In this document: positions 34,927 to 43,867 of the stretch, one piece after another
Layout: each line of letters starts with the position of its first letter
Numbering within the stretch: position 1 is the stretch's first letter
From: Aromatoleum toluclasticum ATCC 700605
Lineage (GTDB): Bacteria; Pseudomonadota; Gammaproteobacteria; Burkholderiales; Rhodocyclaceae
Reading direction: 5' to 3'
NCBI RefSeq assembly: GCF_000378245.1
Contig: NZ_KB899495.1
Coordinates: forward strand, 25,638-89,637
DNA: 64,000 nucleotides
Position numbers and translations under genes: made by a program
Notes under the pieces: generated by a model
Seen by the model: the letters and a program-made list of their open reading frames with translations, nothing else
The model's database searches: none
What the model was told of the DNA's origin: nothing

Positions 34927-36153
34927 TCAGGCCACCGCGCCCGACTTGCGCAGCGCGGCAATCGCCTCGGCATCGAAGCCGACGCTTTGCAGCACCTCGT
35001 CCGTGTGCTCGCCCAAGAGCGGCGCGCGCTGATGCACGCCGCCCGGCGTGCGGATCAGCTTCGCGGCGACCCCCGGCACGGTGACCTTGCGCTTCGAGCC
35101 GGGTTGCTCAACCTGCGGCAGCATGTCCCGGATCGTGAAATACGGGTCCTTGAAGATCTCCGCGGAGTCGTACACCGGCGCGAAGGGCACCTTGCCGCCG
35201 AAGATCTGGAGCAGATCGGCCTTGGTGTGTCGGCTCGTGAAGGCCTCGACGACCTCATAGACGGCGTCGAAATTCGCGAGCCGCGCCTCCTCGGTAGCGA
35301 AGCGCGGGTCGGCAGCGAGCTCGGGCCGGCCGATGACGTCGCAGAACACCGGCCAGTTGCGCCCCGGCGGCACCGCGAGCACCGCCCAGCCGTCCTTCGC
35401 CCAGACGCGGCCGAACGGCGCGATCTGCGGCAGCCGGCTGCCGCTCGGGCGCGGCACGACGTTCGTGTAGGAATACGTCACGGTGATCGGCTCGTTCAGC
35501 GCGATCATGCTGTCGACCATGCTGACGTCGACGTACTGGCCCTTGCCCGACAGGCGCGCCTCCCACAGCGCGACCATCGTGCCGAAAGCGGCGAAGAGCC
35601 CCGGCACGGTGTCGCCCGGCCCGCCGCCGACCTTCGTTGGCGAATCCGCGTCGGGCCCGGTGATGCCCATCAACCCGCCCATGGCCTGCGCGACGATGTC
35701 GACGGCCGGCCAGTCCGTGTAGGCGGTCTTTCCGCCGCGCGGATCGCCGAAGCCGCGGATCGACGTATAGACGATGCGCGGGTTGCGGTCGGCGAGCGTC
35801 TCGTAGCCGAGACCGAGCCGCTCCATGACGCCGGCGCGGAAGTTCTCGATGACGGCGTCGGCGCCCTCGACCAGCTTCAGAAAGGCCTCGCGACCCTCGG
35901 CACTCTTCAGGTCGAGCACGATGCCGCGCTTGTTGCGGTTGCAGCACTGGTACAGGCCGCCATACTCGCGCAGGGTGTCGTCCTCGGTGAAGGGGCCGAT
36001 GCGACGCGACACGTCGCCGCCGGGCGGCTCGATCTTGATGACGTCGGCGCCGTGGTCGGCGAGCATCTGCGAGCAGAACGGCGCCGCGAGCGCGTGACCG
36101 AGATCAAGCACTCGCAGCCCCTTCAGGCCGCCGCTGGTAAAGAATTTGCTCAT
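34927..36153 (-). CDS. Class III (CaiB/BaiF) CoA-transferase
   Basis: The 408-residue product begins LKGLRVLDLGHALAAPFCSQMLADHGADVIKIEPPGGD, the standard N-terminus, and has KRGIVLDLKSAEG and IVYTSIRGFG. The Asp in GGGPGDTVPGLFAAFG sits where formyl-CoA transferase has its catalytic Asp169. Members move CoA between carboxylic acids, for example succinyl-CoA to an aromatic or benzylsuccinate-type acid. It gives the island a second mode of substrate activation besides the NDP-forming synthetases. Second gene of its operon, 55 bases after the MR/MLE-like gene. Confidence 0.9.
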   Translation of the reverse strand: MSKFFTSGGLKGLRVLDLGHALAAPFCSQMLADHGADVIKIEPPGGDVSRRIGPFTEDDTLREYGGLYQCCNRNKRGIVLDLKSAEGREAFLKLVEGADAVIENFRAGVMERLGLGYETLADRNPRIVYTSIRGFGDPRGGKTAYTDWPAVDIVAQAMGGLMGITGPDADSPTKVGGGPGDTVPGLFAAFGTMVALWEARLSGKGQYVDVSMVDSMIALNEPITVTYSYTNVVPRPSGSRLPQIAPFGRVWAKDGWAVLAVPPGRNWPVFCDVIGRPELAADPRFATEEARLANFDAVYEVVEAFTSRHTKADLLQIFGGKVPFAPVYDSAEIFKDPYFTIRDMLPQVEQPGSKRKVTVPGVAAKLIRTPGGVHQRAPLLGEHTDEVLQSVGFDAEAIAALRKSGAVA

Positions 36154-36208
36154 CGGTTTGCCTCCGCGTTGCCCGGCAGCCTCCGCCGGGCAACGCCGTC
36201 GGGTTGGT

Positions 36209-37375
36209 TCAAAGGGTGACGGTGCGCACCGACTTGCCCGGCGTGAGGAGGCTCCTGACTCGCTCCTCATCGAGCTCGATGCCGAGACCCGGACCGTCGT
36301 TGGGGGTGAGGTGGCCGTTCTCGTACAGCGGCACGTTGCGCGCGATGTCGTCGCGGATGCCGCGACTCGAGAGGCAGTCGTGGATGTGCAGCGGCCCCGC
36401 GTTCTCCTGCGGGAAGCGCGCGATCCAGTCGTTGGCCGCCAGCAGATGCGCCGCCGGGCTTGCCTCAAGGCCCGAGCCCACCATGCAGCCGCAGATCACC
36501 GGCATGTTCGCCAGCCGCGCCATCGTCAGCCAGCGCTGTGACTTCAACAGCCCCCCGGCCTTCTGCACCTTGATCATCAGCCCGTCGGCCGCGCCCTTGT
36601 TGATGATCGCCAGCAGGTCGTGGAGCTCCTGCGCCGACTCGTCGGCGTAGATCGGCGTGTGGACCTTGCCGCGCAGCCGCGCCATGCCGTCCAGGTCCCA
36701 TGGCGGCAGCGGCTGCTCGATCTTCGACAGGTTGTACTTCTCTAGCGCGCGGATTGTCGTCAGCGCCTGGTCGTAGGTCCAGGCGCCATTGACGTCGATG
36801 AAGAGATCGACGTCGTCGCCCACCGCGCGGCGCACCTCGGCCACCATCGCGATGTCATCCTTGAGGCCGCCCTTGCCGGCCTTGAGCTTGACGAACGAGA
36901 AGCCTTCCTTCAACACCGCCAGCGCCTCCTCGGCCACCGCCGCCGGCTCGCCCGCCGAGAGTACGAGCCCCAGCGGTATGCGGTCGATCGTCTTGCCGCC
37001 CAGCAGCTGATACACCGGCACGCCAAGCGACTTGCCGACGAGGTCGTGCAGCGCGAAGTCCACCGTCGCCTTCGCCTGGTTGTTGTCGCGCGCCATGACG
37101 TCCATGCGCCCGACGATCTTCTCGATCTTCGTTGGATCCTCGCCGAGCAGGATCTGCGGCGCGAAGAAGTCGCAGATCATCGACGTGATCGAATCCTGCG
37201 TCTCGCCCCGGTACCACGATGACGTGTCGCCCGCGTCGGCGATTCCCACTAGGCCGTCGTCCGTATGCAGCTTCAGCAGCACGCCGTCGATGCGCGACAG
37301 CGTCATGCCTCGCATGATCTGCGCGCGCTTCATCGGCGTCGAAATCGGGATGATTTCCACCTTCGTGATCTTCAT
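36209..37375 (-). CDS. Mandelate racemase/muconate lactonizing enzyme family protein
   Basis: The 388-residue enolase-superfamily enzyme has the MLE-subgroup catalytic set: Lys-x-Lys in FVKLKAGKG, metal ligands in FIDVNGAW, KIEQPLPPW and IYADESAQ, and a second Lys in MIKVQKAGG. Substrates of this subgroup include muconates, dipeptides and sugar or hydroxy acids; sequence alone does not say which. I used ATG 37375 (MKITKVEIIPIS), preceded by AGGAGAGCAAG, instead of an ATG 24 bases upstream. It is the first gene of the operon and is divergent from the second gntR. Confidence 0.87.
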   Translation of the reverse strand: MKITKVEIIPISTPMKRAQIMRGMTLSRIDGVLLKLHTDDGLVGIADAGDTSSWYRGETQDSITSMICDFFAPQILLGEDPTKIEKIVGRMDVMARDNNQAKATVDFALHDLVGKSLGVPVYQLLGGKTIDRIPLGLVLSAGEPAAVAEEALAVLKEGFSFVKLKAGKGGLKDDIAMVAEVRRAVGDDVDLFIDVNGAWTYDQALTTIRALEKYNLSKIEQPLPPWDLDGMARLRGKVHTPIYADESAQELHDLLAIINKGAADGLMIKVQKAGGLLKSQRWLTMARLANMPVICGCMVGSGLEASPAAHLLAANDWIARFPQENAGPLHIHDCLSSRGIRDDIARNVPLYENGHLTPNDGPGLGIELDEERVRSLLTPGKSVRTVTL

Positions 37376-37415
37376 GTCTTGCTCTCCTGTGTTTGACATA
37401 CCACGGTGCTGTTCT

Positions 37416-37488
37416 GGTATATCTGTACGCTACTGTGACATATGTTCGATGTCAACTGATACGTGTTTTATAATTTTCCGTATACACA
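37416..37488. promoter_or_regulatory. GntR-type operator region upstream of gntR copy 2
   Basis: CGTATACACAGG (core GTATACACA, 37480-37488) matches nine bases of the GGTATACACAA sites at 14976 and 21612, and the weaker GGTATATCTG starts at 37416. Both lie between the divergent MR-like operon and gntR copy 2. The 37480 site is only 12 bases before the gntR start, suggesting autoregulation. Confidence 0.5.
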
Positions 37489-37500
37489 GGAACGATAGCG

Positions 37501-38244
37501 ATGACTCGCGAAACGACCACGAGCATGTTTCCCAGCCTCGCCGCGGGAATCCGCGACGCCTTGGGCGCGGAGATCGAGCGCGGACTGCTGCGCCCGGGCG
37601 CTCCCCTCGACGAGCACGCCATCGCGCAGCGCTTCAACGCATCGCGCACGCCGGTCAGAGAAGCGCTGCGGCAGCTCGCGGCGCAGGAGCTCGTGCGCAT
37701 CGTTCCCCGGCGCGGAACCTTCGTGTCGCGGCTGTCGATCACGCAGCTACGCTCGCTGCTCGAGCTGCTCGGCGAGCTCGAGGCGCTGTGTGCGAAGTAC
37801 GCCGCGCGGCGCAGTGACGAGCGGCATCGCGACGCGGTGTGCGCGGCGCTGAGGCGTTGCGCGTGCGCCGAGCTGGCGGGGGACGCGCTAACCTACGTCG
37901 AGGCCAACCACGATTTCCACGAGGCGATCTACGCGGCAAGCCGCAATGGCTATCTCGCGGAGCAGGTGCGCGGCATCAACCGGCTCGCACAGCGCTACCG
38001 CACGCGGGTGTTCCGCGAATCGAGGGAGCTGTCGCGCTCGCAGCGCGACCACGAACGCATAGCCGACGCGATCCTCGCCGGCGACGCAGTGCAGGCCCAC
38101 AAGGCCATGCTGCTGCACACGCCGGCGGGCACGACCGGGTTTTCGGAGTTCCTGTCGACGCTGCCGGCCGAGTTCCTCGACGACACGGCTGCGCCGTCGA
38201 AGCCGGCGCATCGGTCCGCCGGAAGCCGCGTTCGCGGGGCGTAG
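37501..38244 (+). CDS. GntR-family transcriptional regulator, FCD subfamily (copy 2)
   Basis: The 247-residue product has the GntR HTH (DEHAIAQRFNASRTPVREALRQLAAQELVRIVPRRG) and an FCD domain with NHDFHEAIYAASRNGYL and the metal-type His positions. It aligns closely with the copy at 15095-15796, including SITQLRSLLELLGELEALCAKYAARR. It is divergent from the MR/CoA-transferase operon and convergent with the split FadB genes. ATG 37501 follows CAGGAACGATAGCG. Confidence 0.92.
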   Translation: MTRETTTSMFPSLAAGIRDALGAEIERGLLRPGAPLDEHAIAQRFNASRTPVREALRQLAAQELVRIVPRRGTFVSRLSITQLRSLLELLGELEALCAKYAARRSDERHRDAVCAALRRCACAELAGDALTYVEANHDFHEAIYAASRNGYLAEQVRGINRLAQRYRTRVFRESRELSRSQRDHERIADAILAGDAVQAHKAMLLHTPAGTTGFSEFLSTLPAEFLDDTAAPSKPAHRSAGSRVRGA

Positions 38245-38251
38245 CGCGCCG

Positions 38252-38289
38252 CAGCCCCGGCCGCCGTGTTCGGCAACGGCCGCGGGCTG
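38252..38289. terminator. Hairpin between convergent gntR and 3-hydroxyacyl-CoA dehydrogenase genes
   Basis: CAGCCCCGGCCG pairs with CGGCCGCGGGCTG with one bulge or mismatch, in the 79-base gap between two convergent genes. It is a plausible bidirectional terminator without T runs. Confidence 0.4.
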
Positions 38290-38323
38290 GCGTCGGATGC
38301 GCCCGGACCCCGCACGGCATCGT

Positions 38324-39655
38324 TCACAGGTCGCCGAACTTCCCGTCGCCGGCCGCGAGCCGTTCGAGCAGCCGCACCGGCGTCCACCAGTAGCCGTGCC
38401 GCGCGTAGAGGCCGCGCACCGCGTCGCAGACGCGCCCGAGCCCGATCCGGTCGGCCCAGTACATCGGCCCGCCCCGCTCGGAGGGAAAGCCGTAACCAGT
38501 CACCAGGACGGCGTCGATGTCGCTCGCGCGCAGCGCGATACCCTGTTCGAGCAGGCGCGCGCCCTCGTTGATCATGCCGTACAGGCAGCGCTCAACGATC
38601 TCGTCGGCGCCGATCGGCCGCCGCGCGATGCCGAGCTGCGCCGAGCGCTCGACGATGTAGCGCTCGACGTCCGGATCGCGCCGCGGCCGCCGGTCGCCGT
38701 CGTCGTAGCGATACCAGCCGCGCCCGCTCTTCTGCCCCAGGCGGCCCATTTCGCAGAGCTCCAGGATCAGGTCGTTCCAGCGCCGGTCCCGCGGGCGCGT
38801 GGCCATCTCCGCCTTGCGCATCTGCCAGCCAACGTCGTTACCCGCCATGTCGTGTACCGCGAACACGCCCATCGCATAACCGAAGCGCACGAGAGCGTCG
38901 TCGACCTCGTGCGGCAGCGCGCCCTCCTCGACAAGGAAATGCGCCTCGCGCACGTACTGGCGGAAGAGTGCGTTGCCGATAAAGCCGGGATAGACGCGCG
39001 AGAGCACCGACACCTTGCCGAGCCGGCGGCCGAGATCCATCAGCGTCGCGATGACGTCGGGCGCGGTGCGCGGGCCGCGCACCACCTCGAGCAGCTTCTG
39101 CACGTGCGCCGGACTGAAGAAATGCGCGCCGACGACGTCCGCCGGCCGTGCGGTGGCCGCGGCGATCTCGTCGATGTCGAGCCCCGACGTGTTCGTCGCG
39201 AGGATCGCCCCGGGACGTGCGACCGCGTCGAGGCGCGCGAAGATCGAGCGTTTGAGCGCCATGTCCTCGAACACCGCCTCAATGACGAGATCCGCGTCGC
39301 GCAGCGCCTCGACGTCGACGGCGCCGCGGATCCGCGCGAGCCGCGCATCGCGCCCGGCCGCGTCGAGCCGACCGCGCGCGACGCTCGCGTCGTAGTTCCG
39401 GCGCACGCGCGCGAGCCCACGGTTGAGCGCGGCCACGTCGGTGTCGATGATGGTGACGGCGATGCCGACGTTGGCGAACGACATCGCGATGCCGCCGCCC
39501 ATTGTGCCGGACCCCACGATACCGACGCGCGCCACCGGGCGCAGTGGCAGGCCGGGCGGCAGATCGGGGATCGCTGCGGCGTCGCAGCGGGCGCGTTCGA
39601 CATAGGCGAGCGCGCGCCCGCGCTCGGCCTCGCAGACGGGCGCAAGGAACGTCAT
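38324..39655 (-). CDS. 3-Hydroxyacyl-CoA dehydrogenase (C-terminal half of a FadB-like enzyme)
   Basis: The 443-residue product has the NAD-binding motif VGIVGSGTMGGGIAMSFANVG (from about residue 44), the catalytic HFFSPAHVQKLLEVV and two C-terminal helical domains (SRVYPGFIGNALFRQYVREA, GYGFPSERGGPMYWADRIG). The first 40 residues (CEAERGRALAYVERARCD) resemble the linker that joins the hydratase to the dehydrogenase in fused FadB-type proteins. The hydratase is a separate gene just upstream, overlapping by four bases. The pair oxidises (S)-3-hydroxyacyl-CoAs, a stereochemistry opposite to the MaoC/SDR set. Confidence 0.9.
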   Translation of the reverse strand: MTFLAPVCEAERGRALAYVERARCDAAAIPDLPPGLPLRPVARVGIVGSGTMGGGIAMSFANVGIAVTIIDTDVAALNRGLARVRRNYDASVARGRLDAAGRDARLARIRGAVDVEALRDADLVIEAVFEDMALKRSIFARLDAVARPGAILATNTSGLDIDEIAAATARPADVVGAHFFSPAHVQKLLEVVRGPRTAPDVIATLMDLGRRLGKVSVLSRVYPGFIGNALFRQYVREAHFLVEEGALPHEVDDALVRFGYAMGVFAVHDMAGNDVGWQMRKAEMATRPRDRRWNDLILELCEMGRLGQKSGRGWYRYDDGDRRPRRDPDVERYIVERSAQLGIARRPIGADEIVERCLYGMINEGARLLEQGIALRASDIDAVLVTGYGFPSERGGPMYWADRIGLGRVCDAVRGLYARHGYWWTPVRLLERLAAGDGKFGDL

Positions 39656-40455
39656 GACCGACCTCCGGCCTGTTCCGACGGCGGCACCAGCGGCTTCGTG
39701 CGCGCTTCAAGGAAGTCGCGCAGCCGCTGCGCCGCCTCGGGCGGGCGCTGCAGGTTGAAAGTCAGGTATTCCATGAAGAGCCCGTCATCGTGCGCGAGGT
39801 CATTGACGCGCGGCAGCACGTTGACGATCTTCCAGTTGGTCTCGGGCGTGTTCGACGCGATTGTCCGCGCGAGCGCCATCGCCTTGTCGAGCGCGCCGCC
39901 GGCCGGCACGACGTAGCGCACGATGTTCGCGCGCTCGGCTTCGGCCGCATCGAGCAGCCGCCCGGTCAGCATCATGTCGGCCATGACGCTGTAGCCGATC
40001 ACGCGCTGGATGCGCACCGTTCCCCCGCCGCCGACGAAGATACCGCGCCGGCCTTCAGGCAGGCCGAAGAAAGCGGTGTCGTCGGCGACCCGCACGTGCG
40101 CCGCGGTCGCGAGCTCTAGCCCGCCACCGACGACCGCGCCGTGCAGGGCCGCGACCCACGGGATCGGCCCGCGCGCGACGAGATCGAATACCTCATGCCA
40201 AGAATGGCGGCGCCGCTTCCTCGGCGGTGCGCCGGTCGCCCGCGCGAGCGCCTCGTTGAGGTCGAGCCCGGCCGAGAAGCTGGGCCCGTGCCCGTGCAGC
40301 ACGCCGACGTCGGCTTCTTCGTGCGCACGCAGCACCGCGTCGCGCAACGCGGCGACGAGCGGCTCGTCGATTGCGTTGCGCTTCTCCGGGCGGTTCAGGC
40401 CGAGCACCGCGACCGGGCCTTCGAGCCTGTAGGTAATGAGTTCCCGTTGCGTCAT
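39652..40455 (-). CDS. Enoyl-CoA hydratase/isomerase (crotonase family)
   Basis: The 267-residue product has the oxyanion-hole segment GHGPSFSAGLDLNEAL and both catalytic Glu regions, HGAVVGGGLELATAAHV and AFFGLPEGRRGIFVGGGG. It ends a four-base ATGA overlap with the 3-hydroxyacyl-CoA dehydrogenase gene, so translation is coupled. Start ATG 40455 (MTQRELITYRLEGPVAVLGLN) is preceded by CAGGAGAACGGATCC. The operon is divergent from the gentisate-type genes. Confidence 0.9.
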   Translation of the reverse strand: MTQRELITYRLEGPVAVLGLNRPEKRNAIDEPLVAALRDAVLRAHEEADVGVLHGHGPSFSAGLDLNEALARATGAPPRKRRRHSWHEVFDLVARGPIPWVAALHGAVVGGGLELATAAHVRVADDTAFFGLPEGRRGIFVGGGGTVRIQRVIGYSVMADMMLTGRLLDAAEAERANIVRYVVPAGGALDKAMALARTIASNTPETNWKIVNVLPRVNDLAHDDGLFMEYLTFNLQRPPEAAQRLRDFLEARTKPLVPPSEQAGGRS

Positions 40456-40560
40456 GGATCCGTTCTCCTGGTGAGTCCCGCAGGGAGCGCCGCCATTCGC
40501 GCCGCGACGCCCGCGTCCCGCATCACACCATTCCGCGGACGCTCCACACAGCATCCCTCC

Positions 40561-40577
40561 GAGATCGCAGCCATCTC
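40561..40577. promoter_or_regulatory. GAGAT-N7-ATCTC candidate LysR box
   Basis: A perfect 5-base inverted repeat with a 7-base spacer lies in the 270-base divergent region between the hydratase operon and the FAH/dioxygenase operon. The T-N11-A layout is usual for LysR targets. The LysR gene that closes the plus-strand operon is the obvious candidate. Nothing else recognisable was found in this gap. Confidence 0.35.
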
Positions 40578-40725
40578 GAAACGAGCAGGGCGTCCGCCGC
40601 GCCGAGCCTTCTCTTTTCGAGATAGCTCGGTTATCCCCTTGCCCGATTCCGGCGGCCGCGCGCGAGTGGTGTACTTACCTTCGGGGCACACCCCCAACCC
40701 CATCGAAGAGCGAAGGAAGAGACCA

Positions 40726-41607
40726 ATGAAAATCGTCCGCTACAACGATGCCCGCGTCGGCATCAGCGACGGCCGCAAGGTCGTCGACGTCAGTCCGCTG
40801 TGTGGCGCCGAGCCCGGCGAATGGCCGCCGGTCGCGATCAACCGGCTGCTGCGCGACTTCGAGTCGCTGCGCGCCCGCCTCCAAGTCATGCTCGCCACCG
40901 AGCCCGGACTGCCGATCGAGGCGGTGCGCCTGCTCGTGCCGGTGCCGTGGCCGAACAAGCTGATGGCCTACCCCGTGAATTACCACGACCACGCGAAGGA
41001 GATGGCCTCGACCGGTCTCGCGAGCGTGCAGGGCTACTTCCTGAAGGCCGCGTCCTCGCTCGCCGGCCCGGCCGACGCGATCGAGCTGCCGGCGCTACCC
41101 GGACGCGAGATCCACCACGAATGCGAGATCGCGCTCGTGATCGGCCGCGAGGGGCGACAGATTCCGCCCGAGCGCGCGTTCGAGCACGTGCTGGGCTATG
41201 CGTGCCTGCTCGACATGACGGTGCGCGGCAAGGAAGAGCGGGTCTTCCGCAAGTCCTACGACAGCTTCACGCCGGTCGGCCCGTGGATCGTCACCGCCGA
41301 CGAGGTGCCCGACCCCGCGAACATCGGCATGAAGCTGTGGGTGAACGACGAGCTGCGCCAGCAGGCGAACACGCGCGACCTGATCGTCGACATCCCCCAC
41401 ATGGTGTCGGTCGCATCGTCGGCCTCGACCTTATATCCCGGAGACCTGATCGCGACCGGCACGCCCGCGGGCGTGGGGCGCGTGGTCGCCGGCGACGTCG
41501 TGACGATCGAGATCGAGCACGTCGGGCGCATGTCGCTCCCCGTCGTGCAGGGCACACGCGGCGCGAATCCGGTGTTTGAGCGCCCGTACGAATTCGTGCG
41601 GGCTTGA
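40726..41607 (+). CDS. Fumarylacetoacetate hydrolase (FAH) family protein
   Basis: The 293-residue product has the FAH metal site: HHECEIALVIGREGR (Glu-x-Glu) and the Asp in ACLLDMTVRGKEE, plus SFTPVGPWIVTADEV and STLYPGDLIATGTPAGVG. Members hydrolyse C-C bonds of acylpyruvates or related 2-oxo acids. With the dioxygenase and monooxygenase downstream it is probably the fumaryl- or maleylpyruvate hydrolase of a gentisate route, though it is longer than NagK-type enzymes. ATG 40726 has GAAGGAAGAGACCA upstream; the long open frame before it is not coding. Confidence 0.88.
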   Translation: MKIVRYNDARVGISDGRKVVDVSPLCGAEPGEWPPVAINRLLRDFESLRARLQVMLATEPGLPIEAVRLLVPVPWPNKLMAYPVNYHDHAKEMASTGLASVQGYFLKAASSLAGPADAIELPALPGREIHHECEIALVIGREGRQIPPERAFEHVLGYACLLDMTVRGKEERVFRKSYDSFTPVGPWIVTADEVPDPANIGMKLWVNDELRQQANTRDLIVDIPHMVSVASSASTLYPGDLIATGTPAGVGRVVAGDVVTIEIEHVGRMSLPVVQGTRGANPVFERPYEFVRA

Positions 41608-41625
41608 CGAGGCGAAGACGACGAC

Positions 41626-42585
41626 ATGAGCACGCAAACCCTCACGACCGACGTCGACGCGGCGCACAGCCTCGACGAACTCTACCCGGCGCTCGGTGCG
41701 AATCTGATGACACCCGGCTGGCACAAGAAGCGGCCGTCGCTGTGGCGCGCGCCGCGGACCGAGTTCCGGCCGCTGCACTGGCGCTACGCGCTCGGGCGCG
41801 CCGCGCTCGACCAGGCAGGCCGCTGGATCGGCACCGACCTCGCAGAACGGCGCAACCTGCTGCTGTACAACCCGGTCGGCGACAATGACTACGACACCCT
41901 GCGCACGCTCGTCGTCGCGTACCAGATGATCAAGCCCGGCGAGCACGCGCGCGCGCACTGGCACACGCCGAACGCGATGCGGCTGATCGTCGACGCCGGC
42001 CCGGGCTGCTATACGGTCGTCAACGGCGTGCGGCTGCCGATGCGCACCGGCGACTTCCTGCTGACGCCGGGCGGCTGCTGGCACAGCCACTACAACGAGG
42101 GCGACGCCAACGCGTACTGGATCGACGTGCTCGACGTGCCGCTCGTGCACCGGCTCGAGCCGATGTTCTGGGAGGAACACCCCGACGTCGCTCAGCAGGT
42201 CGTGTCGGACCCCGCGGCGCATCCGTTCTACTTCCCGCCCGAGCGCACGCAGCCGCTGCTCGCCGCCGCGCCGGCGGAACGCGGCGTGCGCCGCGTCGTG
42301 CTCGACACCGCGGCGCACATCCCGACGGTGTCCGTCGCGCTGTACGAGTTTTCCCCAAGTAGCCGTCGCGAATTTGTCCGCAACACCGCGAACCGCATCT
42401 TCGCGGCGGTCGCCGGCAGCGGGCGCGCGCGCATCGGCGGACTCGACACCACGTGGTCGCGCGGCGACGTGCTCGCGGTGCCGAGCTGGACCGACTACGC
42501 GCTCGAAGCCTCCGACGGCGCGACGCTGCTCGAAGTCAGCGACGAGCCGGTGCTGCGCATGCTCGGCTTCTACCGCGAAGGCTGA
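41626..42585 (+). CDS. Cupin dioxygenase, gentisate 1,2-dioxygenase-like
   Basis: The 319-residue bicupin has AERRNLLLYNPV, the iron-binding HARAHWHTPNAMR (His111 and His113) and TPGGCWHSHYNEG (His153 and His155), which align with gentisate and 1-hydroxy-2-naphthoate dioxygenases. The second cupin domain (residues about 230-315) lacks metal ligands, as usual. It would open the ring of gentisate or a close analogue. It is slightly shorter than typical gentisate dioxygenases (about 345-370). It lies 18 bases after the FAH gene and 46 before the monooxygenase gene. Confidence 0.82.
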   Translation: MSTQTLTTDVDAAHSLDELYPALGANLMTPGWHKKRPSLWRAPRTEFRPLHWRYALGRAALDQAGRWIGTDLAERRNLLLYNPVGDNDYDTLRTLVVAYQMIKPGEHARAHWHTPNAMRLIVDAGPGCYTVVNGVRLPMRTGDFLLTPGGCWHSHYNEGDANAYWIDVLDVPLVHRLEPMFWEEHPDVAQQVVSDPAAHPFYFPPERTQPLLAAAPAERGVRRVVLDTAAHIPTVSVALYEFSPSSRREFVRNTANRIFAAVAGSGRARIGGLDTTWSRGDVLAVPSWTDYALEASDGATLLEVSDEPVLRMLGFYREG

Positions 42586-42631
42586 CACCCCGAGCTCGGC
42601 CGACCACTCCCACCCCAACAGGAATCCGATC

Positions 42632-43858
42632 ATGCGAACAAGAAAGATCCTCATCGCCGGCGGCGGCATCGGCGGTCTTGCGACCGCAATTTCGCTGCTA
42701 CGGCACGGCTTCGACGTCGAAGTCTACGAACAGGCCGCGGAGCTTCGCGAGTTCGGCGCCGGCATCCAGATCAGCCCGAACGGCAATCGCGCGCTCGACG
42801 CGCTCGGCGTGTTCGAGCCGCTCGCGCGGCTCGCGACGAACGCCGACAGCAAGGAGATCCGGCTGTGGAACAGCGGTAAGACGTGGACGCTGTTCGACCT
42901 CGGCGACGCGGCGGTGCGCAAGTACGGGTACCCCTACCTGACGGTGTTCCGCCCCGACCTCTTGCGCGTGCTCGCCGACGAGGTGCGACGGCTCCAACCC
43001 GACGCAATCCGCGTCGGTGCGCGCTGCGTCGGCGTGACCCAGGACGCGCGCTCGGTCACGCTCGACTTCGAGGACGGCCGCCGCGCATCGGGCGATGCGC
43101 TCGTCGGCGCCGACGGCGTACACACGCGCATCCGCCGCGCGCTCTTCGGCCCCGACGACGTCCTCTTCTCCGGCATGGTTGCGTGGCGCGCGCTGATCCC
43201 GATGGATGCGCTGCCGGCGCGCTTCGCGCGCAGCGTGGCCGTAAACTGGGTCGGCCCCGGCGGCCACCTCGTGCATTACCCGGTGCAGGCCGGCCGCATG
43301 ATGAACTTCGTCGGCACGCTCGAAGGCAATACGTGGACGTCGGCGCCGTGGAGCACGCCCGCGACGCGCGACGAATGCGCTGCGGCCTTCGCCGGCTGGC
43401 ACGAAGACATCCAGACGATGCTCGCGCATGCGCCGTCGGTGACGAAATGGGCGCTATGCGGCCGCGCCTTCCTCGACACGTGGAGCCGCGGGCGCGCGAC
43501 GCTCGTCGGCGACGCGTGCCACCCGACGCTGCCCTTCCTTGCGCAGGGGGCGGTGTCGACGATCGAGGACGCAGTCGTGCTCGGGCGGTGCCTGGCCGCC
43601 GACGACGACGTCGCCGCCGCGCTCACGCGCTACGACGCGGTGCGCCGACCGCACGCATACCGCATGGTGCGCGGCGCGGCCGACAACACGTCGCGCTTCC
43701 ACAACCCCGCGCTCGCCGACCCCGCCGAAGCCGAGGCCTTCGTGTCGCGCGAATGGCAGTCGCAGGCGATCAGCGACCGCTACGACTGGCTCTTCACCTA
43801 CGATGCAGCCCGCGTCGATCTCGACGCCGCGGACCGCGTTCCCTCCATCGCAACCTGA
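42632..43858 (+). CDS. FAD-dependent aromatic hydroxylase (3-hydroxybenzoate 6-/salicylate hydroxylase-like)
   Basis: The 408-residue enzyme has the FAD motif GGGIGGLATAISLLRHG (from residue 10), the DG motif ALVGADGVHTRIRRALFG and GRATLVGDACHPTLPFLAQGAVSTIEDAVVLGRCL. This pattern is shared by group A hydroxylases such as salicylate and 3-hydroxybenzoate 6-hydroxylase. With a gentisate-type dioxygenase next to it, conversion of 3-hydroxybenzoate or an analogue to a gentisate is the simplest reading. ATG 42632 has CAGGAATCC upstream. Substrate needs testing because group A members are hard to assign from sequence. Confidence 0.85.
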   Translation: MRTRKILIAGGGIGGLATAISLLRHGFDVEVYEQAAELREFGAGIQISPNGNRALDALGVFEPLARLATNADSKEIRLWNSGKTWTLFDLGDAAVRKYGYPYLTVFRPDLLRVLADEVRRLQPDAIRVGARCVGVTQDARSVTLDFEDGRRASGDALVGADGVHTRIRRALFGPDDVLFSGMVAWRALIPMDALPARFARSVAVNWVGPGGHLVHYPVQAGRMMNFVGTLEGNTWTSAPWSTPATRDECAAAFAGWHEDIQTMLAHAPSVTKWALCGRAFLDTWSRGRATLVGDACHPTLPFLAQGAVSTIEDAVVLGRCLAADDDVAAALTRYDAVRRPHAYRMVRGAADNTSRFHNPALADPAEAEAFVSREWQSQAISDRYDWLFTYDAARVDLDAADRVPSIAT

Positions 43859-43867
43859 GGAATCCCG

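Noticed and set aside
40141..40725. Long N-terminal extension of the FAH-family frame
   Set aside because: It runs through the antisense of the hydratase gene and the promoter gap; the family start is at ATG 40726 with a proper ribosome-binding site.
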